Source: Acaryochloris sp. CCMEE 5410 | Lineage (GTDB): Bacteria > Cyanobacteriota > Cyanobacteriia > Thermosynechococcales > Thermosynechococcaceae | DNA length: 64,000 bases | Direction of reading: 5' to 3' | NCBI RefSeq assembly: GCF_000238775.2 | Contig: NZ_AFEJ02000002.1 | Span: 496,001 to 560,000, forward strand | Shown: positions 28,401 to 37,081 of the stretch, piece after piece | How positions within the stretch are numbered: the stretch's first letter is position 1 | How the letters are laid out: the number at the start of each line of letters is the position of its first letter | The notes under the pieces: generated by a model | What the model saw: the letters and a program-made list of their open reading frames with translations, nothing else | What the model was told of the DNA's origin: nothing | Databases searched by the model: none | Made by a program: the position numbers and the translations under genes

Positions 28401-28690
28401 CGCTCAAGTATGCTTTCCCTGAAGATATTCGGGGGAATATTACCATCCATATCTTTGAGAATACACCCCAGGAATTGACCTTAACCGTTTCAGATGATGG
28501 CATAGGACTCCCTGAAGATATCTCGACAGACAATGTCCAAACCTTGGGATTGCGAATGGCGAACACGTTAACACGCCAGATTTCAGGTAATCTAACCATT
28601 GATCGAAAGACAGGCACGACATTTCAAATCTGCTTTCCTCAGCCCTTAACGGAGGAGAAAAAGGTCACGCCAGTCGTTCCTAATAACTGA
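25469..28690 (+). CDS. Hybrid sensor: four CBS domains, four PAS domains, HisKA_2-type histidine kinase
   Basis: A 1073-residue soluble kinase. Residues ~15-285 hold two CBS pairs (motifs such as LVGIFTERDVVRLS, VLGVITTSEVHKAL, IGIITERDIVQYQ, LQGILTQSSM), likely binding adenine nucleotides. A coiled coil follows, then PAS domains at roughly 330-450, 485-600, 605-725 and 735-855. The dimerisation box EIHHRVKNNLQVICSLLNLQ comes next, and an HATPase with NELVSNALKYAF, DDGIGLP and TLGLRM ends the protein. The last ~220 residues closely resemble the ethylene-receptor-like kinase 5 kb upstream, so the two transmitters are paralogues that could share a partner. The ATG at 25469 opens directly into the first CBS motif. 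There is no transmembrane segment. Confidence 0.9.
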   Translation: MSEEILSCSLSGVVSLDSAIDRHPVICPPDTSVQEVLMLMTQGHACSVDTATPADIPHRSSYVLVMDQHTLVGIFTERDVVRLSAQGSIFTTLSIAEVMIRQLVTLSDTDSLDLESVLTLFRLHQIRHLPILDGDAKVLGVITTSEVHKALQPSTLLKMRTVQEVMTNNPVTARPTTPVMEIAQLMATHHISCVVIVQVETENARPHPIGIITERDIVQYQILEENMTQPAQAVMSSPLECLTVDDTLWQAQQTMQKLRVRRLVVTNAQGSLQGILTQSSMLSVLNVKDMCNTLEILQQQVDQLQNEKIQLLQSLNATLEHQVEEDTVVLNSCQNFFTATFEQAAIGIAHVDLDGQFLAVNQWFCDLLQYNSNDLLQRSFLEITHPEDRAEDQRQVQQLIKNNRAAFKREKRYLRRDGSVVWGKVTVSLAQSEVNLPDYLIAVVEDISDRKRAELALQQLNQELEERVIRSTAAYRASEQRYRTLFESAPDMLFVLSQEGIIQQVNAVTLARSGYSETDLLNQPISTFLATVSQPASQLFERLRNHGTFREVSRLYCQNGISLFVDCAYSLIHDEQGHASHILVIQRDISEQIQTAAALKTSEARYRLLYQNTPVMLHSIDQRGRLVSVSNTWLTKMGYERSEVIGRASTDFLSPTSQIYTRQKVLPQFFQTGTCQDIPYQLVTKQGDMIDVLLSAFAERDDQGNLIRTLAVSIDVTERNRIETALRESEERFRLAFEKAAIGMAIVSPTGKWLKVNASLCDIVGYSEAQLLTMTFQDITHPDDIALDLQASAQLLKGEIDNYHTQKRYIHQQGHIVWISLSASLVFRNDGRPLHFITQIENISARKVSEQKLSESLAEKNVMLQEIHHRVKNNLQVICSLLNLQTQANPDIEIAEIMQESQNRVKSMALVHENLYQSQDLSKINLANYIKELTNNLLRSYRSRASLTQIKIDISHLYLNIDTAIPCGLIINELVSNALKYAFPEDIRGNITIHIFENTPQELTLTVSDDGIGLPEDISTDNVQTLGLRMANTLTRQISGNLTIDRKTGTTFQICFPQPLTEEKKVTPVVPNN

Positions 28691-28907
28691 TCGATTATCT
28701 CAACGAGGACAATCTCATCGACGATGCCAATAAAAAATACCGAGATATTCCACAGATTAGGTTACAAGAAATGGGTCATTTATTTTGAGCCGTTTTTGAA
28801 GCTCAAGCCATTTCAGATCCATGTCCAAACTCTCAAGCACTAGACCAAATGGGACTTGTTCGTCTTGTTGATCAAGCCCTTTGCTAAGGGATAAGAGAAA
28901 TTGCAAG

Positions 28908-28943
28908 AAAAAACCTCATAGCCCAACATATTAGAGCTATGAG
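28908..28943 (-). terminator. Rho-independent terminator of the RNA-binding protein gene
   Basis: Read on the minus strand, CTCATAGC and GCTATGAG form an 8-bp stem separated by ~13 bases and followed by GG and six Ts. It lies 28 bases beyond the stop codon of the RRM gene. Confidence 0.75.
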
Positions 28944-28970
28944 ATCAAATCTTCTCAAACCAAATGGGCT

Positions 28971-29258
28971 TTAGTAGCGTCGTCCGCCACCAAAGTTCCC
29001 ACCCCCGCCTCTATTTTCACGAGGTTTTGCTTTATTGACTTTCAGGGTGCGTCCCATCCATTCAGCACCATCTAGTTCTTCAATTGCCTTGGTTTCTTCG
29101 GCATCATCACTCATCTCGACAAAACCAAATCCTCTCACTCGTCCTGTTTCACGGTCAGTAGGAAGTTTGGCGGACTTTACAGTTCCATATTCTGCAAAAA
29201 CAGTGTTTAGGTCTTGCTCTGTAACATCATAAGAGAGGTTACCAACATAAATCGACAT
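28971..29258 (-). CDS. RNA-binding protein with one RRM and a glycine-rich tail (cyanobacterial Rbp type)
   Basis: A 95-residue protein. The RRM spans residues 2-80, with RNP2 as IYVGNL and RNP1 as RGFGFVEM; a GGGGNFGGGRRY tail follows. Such Rbp proteins are cold- and stress-induced in cyanobacteria and bind mRNA, including photosynthesis transcripts near the membrane. Length and tail fit the Gly-rich class. It is monocistronic with its own terminator, and more than 600 non-coding bases lie upstream, room for a long 5' leader. Which paralogue (RbpA, RbpF and so on) it is cannot be said. Confidence 0.92.
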   Translation of the reverse strand: MSIYVGNLSYDVTEQDLNTVFAEYGTVKSAKLPTDRETGRVRGFGFVEMSDDAEETKAIEELDGAEWMGRTLKVNKAKPRENRGGGGNFGGGRRY

Positions 29259-29891
29259 GAATTAAATCCCAAAATCAGTAGGGTGTAGAGAATTAGATTT
29301 CGGTGCGTGGTCTTAAAAATTGAGCTGGATAAAACCAAGCAATTCTGAAAACTAACGGGAAACCGATATTTATATCTCGCTGCCTATAGTAACCGATCCC
29401 CAAACTTGATGCTGAGTTAAGAAGCAATCTTTACAGTGATTTTGGCCTTTTTTGACATCTAAAAACCCTATGCAGTCGTTAATAGTGCTAGAACTAGTCA
29501 GTCAAAGGTCTCCAGTTTCACTGGAGGCAAGGATGAACCCCTTTAAAGAGGATTTTAATCGCAGATCATAAAATTCTCACTTTTACTGTTGGCGGTAGTA
29601 TATTTTACATAATACGCTGGTATCACCTTTAAGCTGGGCAATCAGCCCCAATTTTGTGGGACTGGCAGCACCCGGCTTTGTTGGATGAGGCTATAACCAC
29701 AGTTAAAGTCAAACCTAACAATTCCTCCGACCAAACCAGAGGATTAAAGCGAATCAGATGGGAATTGAAGCCTTCCAATCCAACAGTTGTTTCCTTAAGC
29801 CCAAGCCTCCTAAAGGTGGGTTCTCAAGAGCATAGACAAAAAGTGTAATCGAGCAAGAGAAAGAATATCATTAGAGCAAATTGATCAAGAA
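29259..29891. other. Intergenic stretch with a small hairpin, no gene seen
   Basis: About 630 bases between the RRM gene start and the end of the TAXI gene. CTCCAGT and ACTGGAG at 29510-29526 form a 7-bp stem with a 3-base loop, followed by a purine-rich stretch. It might be part of a mobile-element end or a leader, but nothing proves this. A 64-codon plus-strand frame from 29654 shows no motif. Confidence 0.4.
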
Positions 29892-31175
29892 CTATGGAGA
29901 TTGCACCTTTAACAAGATGGTTTCTCTATGTCGCAGCGTGGTGATAGCCACTTCCCACGGCATAGTGAAGGACTGAAAAGATTCTGCCGAAATGCGGTCC
30001 TTATCAAGATCAATCACAACGGCTTGCAGAATTGAAAACAATCTCCGTCTGACCTGTTTAAGTTCTTCCAGATCTTGGGTTTCTTGGATAGTTTCGATCA
30101 AATCCAGCAATTGGAGATTATACATATCTGCTCGGTTTTTTTGTCGTCCAATTAACCAGAGACGAAGCTGCCAGATCCCGGAAATACCCAGTACAGCAAG
30201 AGACAGAAATAACCCTAACAGCTCTGCATACTGCACCCAAAAATTAGGTTGATTCTTGGTGTAATACTGTTCTGCACCAGCGTGGAGAGACCAGCCTAAA
30301 ATGTCTTGGGATTCTGGCCGCTCAATATTAAACGCGGGTGGATAAGCGGTCACTATCTCCATTTTTCGCTCATGGAGCACACGAGTAATGGCATAAATAA
30401 CTTCAGCATTAACTTGCTTATTGGCAATGATTAGGGCTCGAACGGCAACTGTTTTAACATCTTGAAAGGGAAGGGGAATCTTGCCGTCGTAGGTCCCTTG
30501 GGGAATAAACGCATCTTCTAAGTAGGGGTAAGTGAGGCGAAGGGCATCGGTTTGCTCAATCGGTATGAGATCTATATTTGGCAAACGCAATATTTTCCGC
30601 AAAGCCTTATTCCCGGGGCGTATTACCTGAAATAAAGCATCCACCTCTCCTGCCTTTAATTGTTGATAGGCCGTAGAGGCTGAAGAAAAGGAGCGAATCT
30701 GATTCGTATTGAAGCCATAATGCTGGGCAATCGGCATAAATAATTGATAAGCACCACTCCCTTTAGGTGGTAAAGCGACTTGTTTCCCTGGCAAATCTGC
30801 CATCGTTTCGATACCCGCTTGTCTATTGACGAGGACATGGGCTGTCTCAGGGAACAGTAACGCCATCGCTTGCGCTGATGATTGAATCGATGAATCTCCC
30901 TGGATAAGAGCTAACTGGGCTACCCCTGATTCGATCAGCTCCAGATTCTGCGACGAGCCTTCTGTCTGAATGACGTTAATCTGAATTTGGGGATGATGGC
31001 GAGCGACAACCGTTGCTAATGCTTGGCCAAATTGATAGTATTCGCCGGTTTTACTCGCGGTTGCTAAGGTTAGAACATAGCTTTGACGATGCTGCCGGAA
31101 GACTTGTACAGCCATCCCTCCAGCAGTCAGTAGGCTAATGATCAGGATAGAAATAGTAATACGCCCCCGATTCAT
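29892..31175 (-). CDS. TAXI-family TRAP-type solute-binding protein, membrane-anchored at both ends
   Basis: About 427 residues from the ATG at 31175, which starts a membrane helix (ITISILIISLLTAGGMAV); a more upstream start would add 22 unlikely residues. Residues ~35-315 are TAXI binding domain: LTLATASKTGEYYQFGQALA, VIQTEGSSQNLELI, LALIQGDSS, LPGKQVALPPKGSGAYQ. A second helix (LLGLFLSLAVLGISGIWQL, near 335) and ~85 mostly helical cytoplasmic residues follow, with a coiled-coil look. TAXI proteins normally deliver ligands to a TRAP membrane subunit; none is nearby. It is divergent from the dipeptidase, whose ATG is 83 bases away. A sensor role is possible. Confidence 0.82.
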   Translation of the reverse strand: MNRGRITISILIISLLTAGGMAVQVFRQHRQSYVLTLATASKTGEYYQFGQALATVVARHHPQIQINVIQTEGSSQNLELIESGVAQLALIQGDSSIQSSAQAMALLFPETAHVLVNRQAGIETMADLPGKQVALPPKGSGAYQLFMPIAQHYGFNTNQIRSFSSASTAYQQLKAGEVDALFQVIRPGNKALRKILRLPNIDLIPIEQTDALRLTYPYLEDAFIPQGTYDGKIPLPFQDVKTVAVRALIIANKQVNAEVIYAITRVLHERKMEIVTAYPPAFNIERPESQDILGWSLHAGAEQYYTKNQPNFWVQYAELLGLFLSLAVLGISGIWQLRLWLIGRQKNRADMYNLQLLDLIETIQETQDLEELKQVRRRLFSILQAVVIDLDKDRISAESFQSFTMPWEVAITTLRHRETILLKVQSP

Positions 31176-31258
31176 CCGTTCAAAGCGACCTATGGTATCG
31201 ATGACATAGATCCTAGTGCTTACCAGTCCCATGAAGAACATTCATCAACATTTTGACA

Positions 31259-32455
31259 ATGTCTAAACGCAAACGAGCTTCTCGATGGCGTAAACGTCGT
31301 TGGGGCCTATTGGGAGTAATTGGACTCGCAATTATCGCAGTGTCCCTAGTCTGTGCCCAATTACCTATCCTCATGGATAAGCGATTTAATCCGGTGGTAC
31401 AACGGCCGCCCTACCCTGTTGTAGACTCAGTGAGCCAGATTCATCAAGAATTATGGATTGCCGATCTTCATGCCGATTCTTTGCTGTGGAACCGGGACTT
31501 AAGTCAGAAACATCCGTATGGACATGTTGATTTGCCACGGTTGCAGGATGCCAATGTGGCCTTGCAAGTCTTGACCGTTGTCACCAAGGTGCCCACTGAT
31601 CTCAAGCTGGAGAATAACGATCATCGTTCTGATGACATATTGAAGCTAGCCCTAATTCAACGTTGGCCGTTATCGACCTGGAACAGCCTATTACAAAGAG
31701 CGTTGTATCAAGCGGAAAAACTCCATAAGCTGGCTGAGTCTCAACGCCAGTTTCGACTTATAAACAATCAAGCTGACCTCAAGTCTTTTCTCCAAGATCG
31801 GAAACGGCAGCCCCAATTAACGGCCGGTCTTTTAGGACTAGAGGGAGCTCATGCCTTACTAGGTCGTTTGGAGAATGTAGATCGCCTTTATGAGGCCGGA
31901 TTTAGGATGTTGGGACTAGCTCATTTTTTTGATACTGAAGTAGGGGGTTCAGCCCATGGCCTGCAAAAAGGGGAGCTAACCCGTTTTGGGCGCCAGGTCA
32001 TTGCAAAAGCCCAAGATCTACACCTGCTGCTAGATTTAGCTCATTCTTCTGCTCCAGTAATTGATGAAGTCGTTGCCCTGAGTATCCAGCCTGTTGTGGT
32101 TTCCCACACAGGTGTAAAAGGAACTTGTGATAACGCGCGTAATCTCACTGATCAACAGGTTAAGGCAATTGCAAAGACAGGGGGAGTGATTGGAATTGGA
32201 TATTGGCCAGCCGCAATTTGCGGAAATGATGCTGCATCTATTGCCAAGGCAATACGTTATGTTGTTGACCTAGTCGGAGTAGATTATGTTGGTTTGGGGT
32301 CTGACTTTGATGGAGCAGTTCGCTCCCCCTTTGATGTTACAGGTTTGCCTTTAATTACTGAGGCATTGCTGGCAGAGGGATTTAACACTGAGGAAATGAG
32401 TAAAATTATGGGACTCAACCTATTGCGAGTCCTTGAACTCGTTTTACCTGAGTGA
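31259..32455 (+). CDS. Membrane dipeptidase (peptidase family M19)
   Basis: A zinc dipeptidase of renal-dipeptidase type, 398 residues. A basic start plus the hydrophobic helix LLGVIGLAIIAVSLVCA suggests export or membrane anchoring. Metal ligands appear in order: the H-x-D of ADLHADSL, the bridging Glu in LGLEGAHAL, His in LDLAHSS, His in VVSHTGVKG, and the GLGSDFDGAV aspartate. The ATG at 31259 is preferred to an upstream in-frame TTG. It may act on cell-wall or other peptides in the periplasm. It shares its upstream region with the TAXI protein. Confidence 0.9.
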   Translation: MSKRKRASRWRKRRWGLLGVIGLAIIAVSLVCAQLPILMDKRFNPVVQRPPYPVVDSVSQIHQELWIADLHADSLLWNRDLSQKHPYGHVDLPRLQDANVALQVLTVVTKVPTDLKLENNDHRSDDILKLALIQRWPLSTWNSLLQRALYQAEKLHKLAESQRQFRLINNQADLKSFLQDRKRQPQLTAGLLGLEGAHALLGRLENVDRLYEAGFRMLGLAHFFDTEVGGSAHGLQKGELTRFGRQVIAKAQDLHLLLDLAHSSAPVIDEVVALSIQPVVVSHTGVKGTCDNARNLTDQQVKAIAKTGGVIGIGYWPAAICGNDAASIAKAIRYVVDLVGVDYVGLGSDFDGAVRSPFDVTGLPLITEALLAEGFNTEEMSKIMGLNLLRVLELVLPE

Positions 32456-32975
32456 GCATGAAGCATTTGCCAAGTGAATAACGACTATCAAATCTGCAAT
32501 AAGCGAGGCATCTTAATGCTAATTAATAAATTATTTTTACCCCTTTGAGTTAATTCAATCGACATATATCACCATTAAAGAAAAATCATATTAAACAATT
32601 AATGAATAGTCACAAATAATAATCAGCAAGTGTTTTCTAGTTATCTCTGGTCAACTGGAAAACGATCGCAGATTGTATCTAAAGCTACAAAAAATCGACA
32701 CCAAGCAGTATTCACACGATTCAGAAGGGGTGGATGGGACTGGCTCCTTGGGCAGGAAAGGGAACGGCCCAAATATACTAGGATGCCTTGAACCTGCTTC
32801 AATTATTTTCATTCTTCGAAGCCTTAAAAATACGTAGGATTACGGAAGATTTTGGGCATCATAGGGCGGTATAAGAGAGATAACGAAGGACTTATCTTCT
32901 CCGTATTAGTTCGGAAGGATAGTGATTTTTTGCCCAGAAGAACGTCTATTTTTTTGACAAGGGGGCCCCTAAAAA
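32456..32975. other. Intergenic stretch, no gene seen
   Basis: About 520 bases before the receiver-GGDEF gene. The first half is very AT-rich; the second half has scattered G-rich runs but no open frame of note and no convincing structured RNA. Confidence 0.4.
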
Positions 32976-34088
32976 ATGCAAGCTGCTCATCTCAGTATTC
33001 TAATGATCGATGATGACGAGCAGGATGTAGAAATTGTTCGGGAATTGCTGAGTATCAGCCATGATTTCCCTGTAGATCTTTTACACTGTTCCGATCTAGT
33101 GAGTGGGTTTGAGTTATTAGAGTCTGAGATTGAGATTGATCTTGTTCTATTGGATTTGTGTATTGCAGGAACTGTAGGACTTGATTTATTCCGCCAAGTC
33201 AATCAAGCGTTTCCTTTAACACCCGTAATTATATTGAGTGGCAATTCAGATGAAGCAGTCGCGCTGAAGGCGATGCAAGAAGGTGCCCAAGACTATTTAG
33301 TGAAAGGACGATTTACAAGTAGTCATTTACGTCGTTCTATTCAGTATGCCGTTGAACGCCAAAGCTTATTATTGGAACTAGATGCAAAAAATCGAACTCT
33401 GCAATCTCTGTCTGAACAGCTTGAACTTGCCAATCAGCAGTTGGAAGAACTGGTAACGATAGATGGTTTAACTCAAGTCAACAATCGTCGTTGCTTTGAT
33501 GAGACCTTTTTATCGGAATGGAATAGATTGTGCCGAGAGAATCATCCCTTATCCTTGATTATGTGCGATGTCGATCACTTCAAGGCCTTTAACGATACCT
33601 ATGGTCACCAGGCTGGAGATGTTTGTCTACGGCAAGTTGCCCAAGCCATAGCTAAAGTAGCCAAACGACCTGCCGATTGTGTTGCTCGCTATGGAGGGGA
33701 AGAGTTTGCCATTATCTTACCGAATACCGATTTAGATGGGGCAATCCAAGTTGCTGAGACAATCCGCAGTACGATTCAGGAGCTTGCGATTCCTCACCAA
33801 CACTCTTCGACAGGAAATAACGTTACTGCAAGCTTAGGGGTTGCCAGTCAGGTCCCTGATGAGAATGTGGCCCCCTCAATTTTGATCGAAGCGGCAGATC
33901 GAGCTTTGTATGTGGCTAAGCAACAGGGGCGCGATCGCGTCCAGACTCATCAAAAAGATTGTGCTTCTTTGGAGTCTCGACGAACATTGGAATTAGTCGG
34001 ACGTTTACAGCAAGCCCTCCATCAGCAAAAAGCAAAGCGGCGGGGTAAGCTACGTTTGAGACCTGGAGCACTGTTTACATCCCAATAG
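32976..34088 (+). CDS. Response regulator with diguanylate cyclase output (receiver-GGDEF)
   Basis: 370 residues. The receiver domain spans ~6-130 (ILMIDDDEQD, phosphoacceptor in LVLLDL, VIILSG, DYLVKGRF). A coiled-coil linker (SEQLELANQQLEELV) and a GGDEF domain (~160-330) follow, with LTQVNNRR, CDVDHFKAFNDTYGH and the active-site RYGGEEFAI. It should make c-di-GMP when phosphorylated. A basic tail (KAKRRGKLRLR) follows the catalytic domain. No kinase is adjacent. A hairpin with a T run lies ~65 bases downstream. Confidence 0.92.
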   Translation: MQAAHLSILMIDDDEQDVEIVRELLSISHDFPVDLLHCSDLVSGFELLESEIEIDLVLLDLCIAGTVGLDLFRQVNQAFPLTPVIILSGNSDEAVALKAMQEGAQDYLVKGRFTSSHLRRSIQYAVERQSLLLELDAKNRTLQSLSEQLELANQQLEELVTIDGLTQVNNRRCFDETFLSEWNRLCRENHPLSLIMCDVDHFKAFNDTYGHQAGDVCLRQVAQAIAKVAKRPADCVARYGGEEFAIILPNTDLDGAIQVAETIRSTIQELAIPHQHSSTGNNVTASLGVASQVPDENVAPSILIEAADRALYVAKQQGRDRVQTHQKDCASLESRRTLELVGRLQQALHQQKAKRRGKLRLRPGALFTSQ

Positions 34089-34153
34089 CTCCAGCTCTAG
34101 TGGAAGACATTGCTTATTCGAGAACGTACCAAACCAATAGGTAAAGACTTATT

Positions 34154-34179
34154 TCCCACCTTCAGGGTGGGAGTGTTTT
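34154..34179 (+). terminator. Probable terminator after the receiver-GGDEF gene
   Basis: TCCCACC and GGTGGGA form a 7-bp stem around a 5-base loop, followed by GTG and TTTT. It lies ~65 bases after the stop codon. Confidence 0.65.
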
Positions 34180-34494
34180 CTCTGAACCGATCATTCTCGA
34201 TTTAGCCCCTTCAGCTAAACAGATGCAAAGATATTTCTTCAAGAAAGTTCACTAATTCTTCTTAACAAGATAACAATTTATTTATGTGAGACTCAGTAGG
34301 ACAAAACCTTTGTGTCAATTCATTTACAAAGTTTTGATTCAGTCCCGTTCAAGGGCAAATTATTTTTAGATATAAAGAACAAAAGACTTTCTCTTACGTC
34401 TGGAAATAGTACTGGTATCTGTAGACTTGTGAAGTGATATTTAGCTTTTTAATCTGCAGTTTTCCTCTGTGATGTTTCTCCTTTAGCTATCTAG
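34180..34494. other. Intergenic stretch, no gene seen
   Basis: About 315 AT-rich bases before the M23 peptidase gene. It presumably holds the promoter of that gene; nothing else can be supported. Confidence 0.4.
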
Positions 34495-35409
34495 ATGCCA
34501 TGCATCACTCTAGATCAGCTTCTTCTATCAATTCTTTCAAAGAACATCTGGATTGGTGAACGCCTCGTGCAACAAGGAATGAGTGATCAAGCTCCTCAGC
34601 AACGTCCCCCTTCAATTTCACAACGTAATTTCGGTAATCAGAGGCCCCTGGTCTCTTTTCTCACCAGGATGCACCAGTCCCCCTATCTATGGATGACTTC
34701 AGGGTTGGGACTCATATTAGTGCTATTAGCGATTTTCCATCCCTATAGCCCTTTTAAAACTCACTTGACCGGCACAATGGGGGGCGCAGATATTGCTAAG
34801 GATGATCCCCCTATTGCCCAGCCTCCACAGGAAATTAAGCCGACAGCCAATCTGAGGTTATTGACCTTGGCTCTCCATGAGCAGCCGACCGTTGACTCGC
34901 CTTTGGAAGGTTTTTGCCATCCGCTCTGGGGACAAGGATGGCTGAGTCAAGGGATACGAGGGGTCACCCACAATGGTCGGATGGAATATGCCTATGATTA
35001 TGCAGCTGGGATTGGTACGCCAGTCTATGCGATGCGATCAGGGCGAGTCATCAGTATCCAAGATAAATACCCTGATCGTGGGGGCGGCAAAGAACAAATT
35101 CATCGATTTAATCACGTCTGGTTGGAACATGATGGTGGGTACCGTTCTGCTTATGTTCACCTGCAACAAGGATTTCGCCACCGGGTGAACCTTAAAGTTG
35201 GGGATCAAGTTAAGGCCGGACAGATTATTGGCTATAGCGGTAACTCTGGCTGGAGTAGTGGGCCACATCTTCATGTAGAGGTCCATCGTGCCGAAGAACC
35301 CTTTCAGTTCACCCAAACCGTTCCCTTTGCGATTGCTAGCTCCTGTAGTCTGGGGCGTCAGGCTACAGAACTCGCAACTAAATCGCCGACAGTTGTGGAC
35401 TCACCGTAA
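34495..35409 (+). CDS. M23-family (LytM-type) peptidase, membrane-anchored
   Basis: A putative peptidoglycan endopeptidase of up to 304 residues. A cytoplasmic lead is followed by one membrane helix ([17 protein letters not shown], ~residue 75-92), a linker, and the peptidase domain at ~140-285. The domain shows [19 protein letters not shown] with the Asp ligand, [17 protein letters not shown], and [11 protein letters not shown] with the H-x-H pair. The start is uncertain: the ATG at 34495 or the one at 34579 (MSDQAPQQ), the latter having AAGGA immediately adjacent, which is poor spacing. The 3' end overlaps the convergent dxr gene by 32 bases. Confidence 0.82.
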   Translation: MPCITLDQLLLSILSKNIWIGERLVQQGMSDQAPQQRPPSISQRNFGNQRPLVSFLTRMHQSPYLWMTSGLGLILVLLAIFHPYSPFKTHLTGTMGGADIAKDDPPIAQPPQEIKPTANLRLLTLALHEQPTVDSPLEGFCHPLWGQGWLSQGIRGVTHNGRMEYAYDYAAGIGTPVYAMRSGRVISIQDKYPDRGGGKEQIHRFNHVWLEHDGGYRSAYVHLQQGFRHRVNLKVGDQVKAGQIIGYSGNSGWSSGPHLHVEVHRAEEPFQFTQTVPFAIASSCSLGRQATELATKSPTVVDSP

Positions 35410-36583
35410 CCACTGGGGTTTGGCTTTGGCTAATGGTGAGAATCTCTTGTCTTGCCCACTGATCAGCAGCCAGGATATCTTCTAGGCTAGGTTGCAAGGT
35501 GTTTTGGGATTGGTAGCGATCGCAAGCCGTTTCAATCACCTTGGGAATATCTAAGAAGCTGATTTTCTCTTCTAAGAACAGGGCAACGGCCTGCTCATTG
35601 GCAGCATTCATGACCGCCGGCATGGCTCCCCCCATGCGGCCCACATCATAGGCCAACTGCATGCAGGGATATTTCTGGTGGTTGGGCTCACGGAAGGTTA
35701 GATCCCCAGACTTAACGAGATCCAGCTGTTCCCAATCAGTCGCAATGCGCTCGGGCCAGGACAAGGAATAGAGCAGAGGAAGCCGCATATCGGGCCAGCC
35801 TAGCTGAGCCAGTACTGACGTATCTTGCAGTTCAATCAAAGAGTGAATAATACTTTGGGGATGGATAACAATATCAATATGGTCGTAATCCACGCCAAAT
35901 AGGTAGTGGGCTTCAATCACTTCTAGCCCTTTGTTCATCAAGGTGGCGGAGTCAACGGTAATCTTTTTGCCCATGGACCAGTTGGGATGCTTGAGGGCAT
36001 CAGCAACGGTGACTTCTGGTAACTTTTCTACCGGCCAATCTCGGAATGCCCCCCCAGATGCCGTCAAGATAATCCGGCGTAGTCCACCTTCTGGCACACC
36101 TTGTAAACACTGAAAAATGGCAGAATGCTCTGAGTCTGCAGGTAATAGCTTGACCCCATGTTTCTCCACTAGCGGTAGTACCACTGGACCGCCCGCAATT
36201 AGGGTCTCTTTATTGGCGAGGGCAATATCTTTCCCAGCCTTGATGGCGGCAATGGTGGGCAATAACCCTGCACAACCGACAATCCCAGTCACAACGGATT
36301 CGGCATCGCCGTAGGCAGCCACTTCCACCACACCTGCTTCTCCGGCTAGGAGTTGGGGTTGAGGATCGACATCTGCGATCGCATCTTTGAGATCAGCAAG
36401 TTGATTCGGATCTGCGATCGCCACAATCTCAGGCCGGAACTGCCGTATTTGTTGTGACAGCAGCTCAATATTTCGGCCAGCAGCCATCCCCACAATTCGA
36501 AACTGATCAGGGTACTGAGCGACAATATCCAGGGTCTGGGTTCCGATGGATCCTGTTGAGCCGAGAAGAGTAATTGCTTTCAC
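35378..36583 (-). CDS. dxr: 1-deoxy-D-xylulose 5-phosphate reductoisomerase
   Basis: Dxr (IspC) converts DXP to methylerythritol 4-phosphate with NADPH, feeding isoprenoid, carotenoid, chlorophyll tail and quinone synthesis. The 401-residue protein has the NADPH motif [16 protein letters not shown] and [20 protein letters not shown], the active-site block [22 protein letters not shown], and [14 protein letters not shown] with metal and substrate residues are also present. Length is typical. The ATG at 36583 starts directly before the NADPH motif. It overlaps the M23 gene end by 32 bases, tail to tail. Confidence 0.96.
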   Translation of the reverse strand: MKAITLLGSTGSIGTQTLDIVAQYPDQFRIVGMAAGRNIELLSQQIRQFRPEIVAIADPNQLADLKDAIADVDPQPQLLAGEAGVVEVAAYGDAESVVTGIVGCAGLLPTIAAIKAGKDIALANKETLIAGGPVVLPLVEKHGVKLLPADSEHSAIFQCLQGVPEGGLRRIILTASGGAFRDWPVEKLPEVTVADALKHPNWSMGKKITVDSATLMNKGLEVIEAHYLFGVDYDHIDIVIHPQSIIHSLIELQDTSVLAQLGWPDMRLPLLYSLSWPERIATDWEQLDLVKSGDLTFREPNHQKYPCMQLAYDVGRMGGAMPAVMNAANEQAVALFLEEKISFLDIPKVIETACDRYQSQNTLQPSLEDILAADQWARQEILTISQSQTPVVTVSPQLSAI

Positions 36584-36665
36584 AGTTTCTTAATAATTGC
36601 GGGTCTCTCCTATCTTACTAGGTCAATGGACCTCTAGGGGAGAGGGGCAATCACCAGCGTATGGC

Positions 36666-37081
36666 TTAAGTCACCTGTGGGGATAAGCTTTTCAGAACAA
36701 ATTGAGCCACCCCAAACAGAATGATAGTTTCACCCAACAACTCAGCAAATTCCTCAACCGTCACTCTGAGATGTTCAATCCAAAACAGCAGATTTAAATT
36801 TTGACCTGCCAGGGTGAAGGAGGCTTCAGGAGAGACCCCTGCGTACAGATGCTCCTTGATCAGTTCTGCACCAAATCCACCCAGCAAGAAAATACCGAGT
36901 CCCATCAATACCCACAGGACAATTGACCGATGTTCACACCATAACCGAGCGAGATCCCGCCGACACATGACTGGAATGGCAATCAAAATAGCCACATAGA
37001 TGCCTTTCCAGTTGTATTGATTCAGGTGCAAGTGGAGCTTTGTTAGCTCATCAATGCCCCCATACAGACAAAGGGACGCTA
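36666..37081 (-). pseudogene. C-terminal part of a membrane-protein gene split by an IS630 copy
   Basis: Open from the stop at 36666 back to the IS edge. It begins ASLCLYGGIDELTKLHLHLN in the frame that matches the N-terminal part at 38280-38537. Hydrophobic helices include YVAILIAIPVM, SIVLWVLMGLGIFLLGG and a late TIILFGVAQFVL. The rebuilt protein has ~224 residues and about five helices. The function is not recognised; charged D-E-L and H-L-H motifs lie between helices. Without the upstream half, the fragment has no good start. Confidence 0.85.

Noticed and set aside
28691-28900. Possible gene remnant after the CBS/PAS kinase (stretches reading like ALDQMGLVRLVDQAL)
   Set aside because: No family recognised, several stops, and no ribosome site. 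It could be chance reading of non-coding DNA.
29500-29850. Hairpin at 29510-29526 plus a 64-codon frame, considered as an IS200/IS605 end with an omega-RNA-like piece
   Set aside because: No tnpA or tnpB homology and no matching second end were found. A single 7-bp hairpin is not enough.
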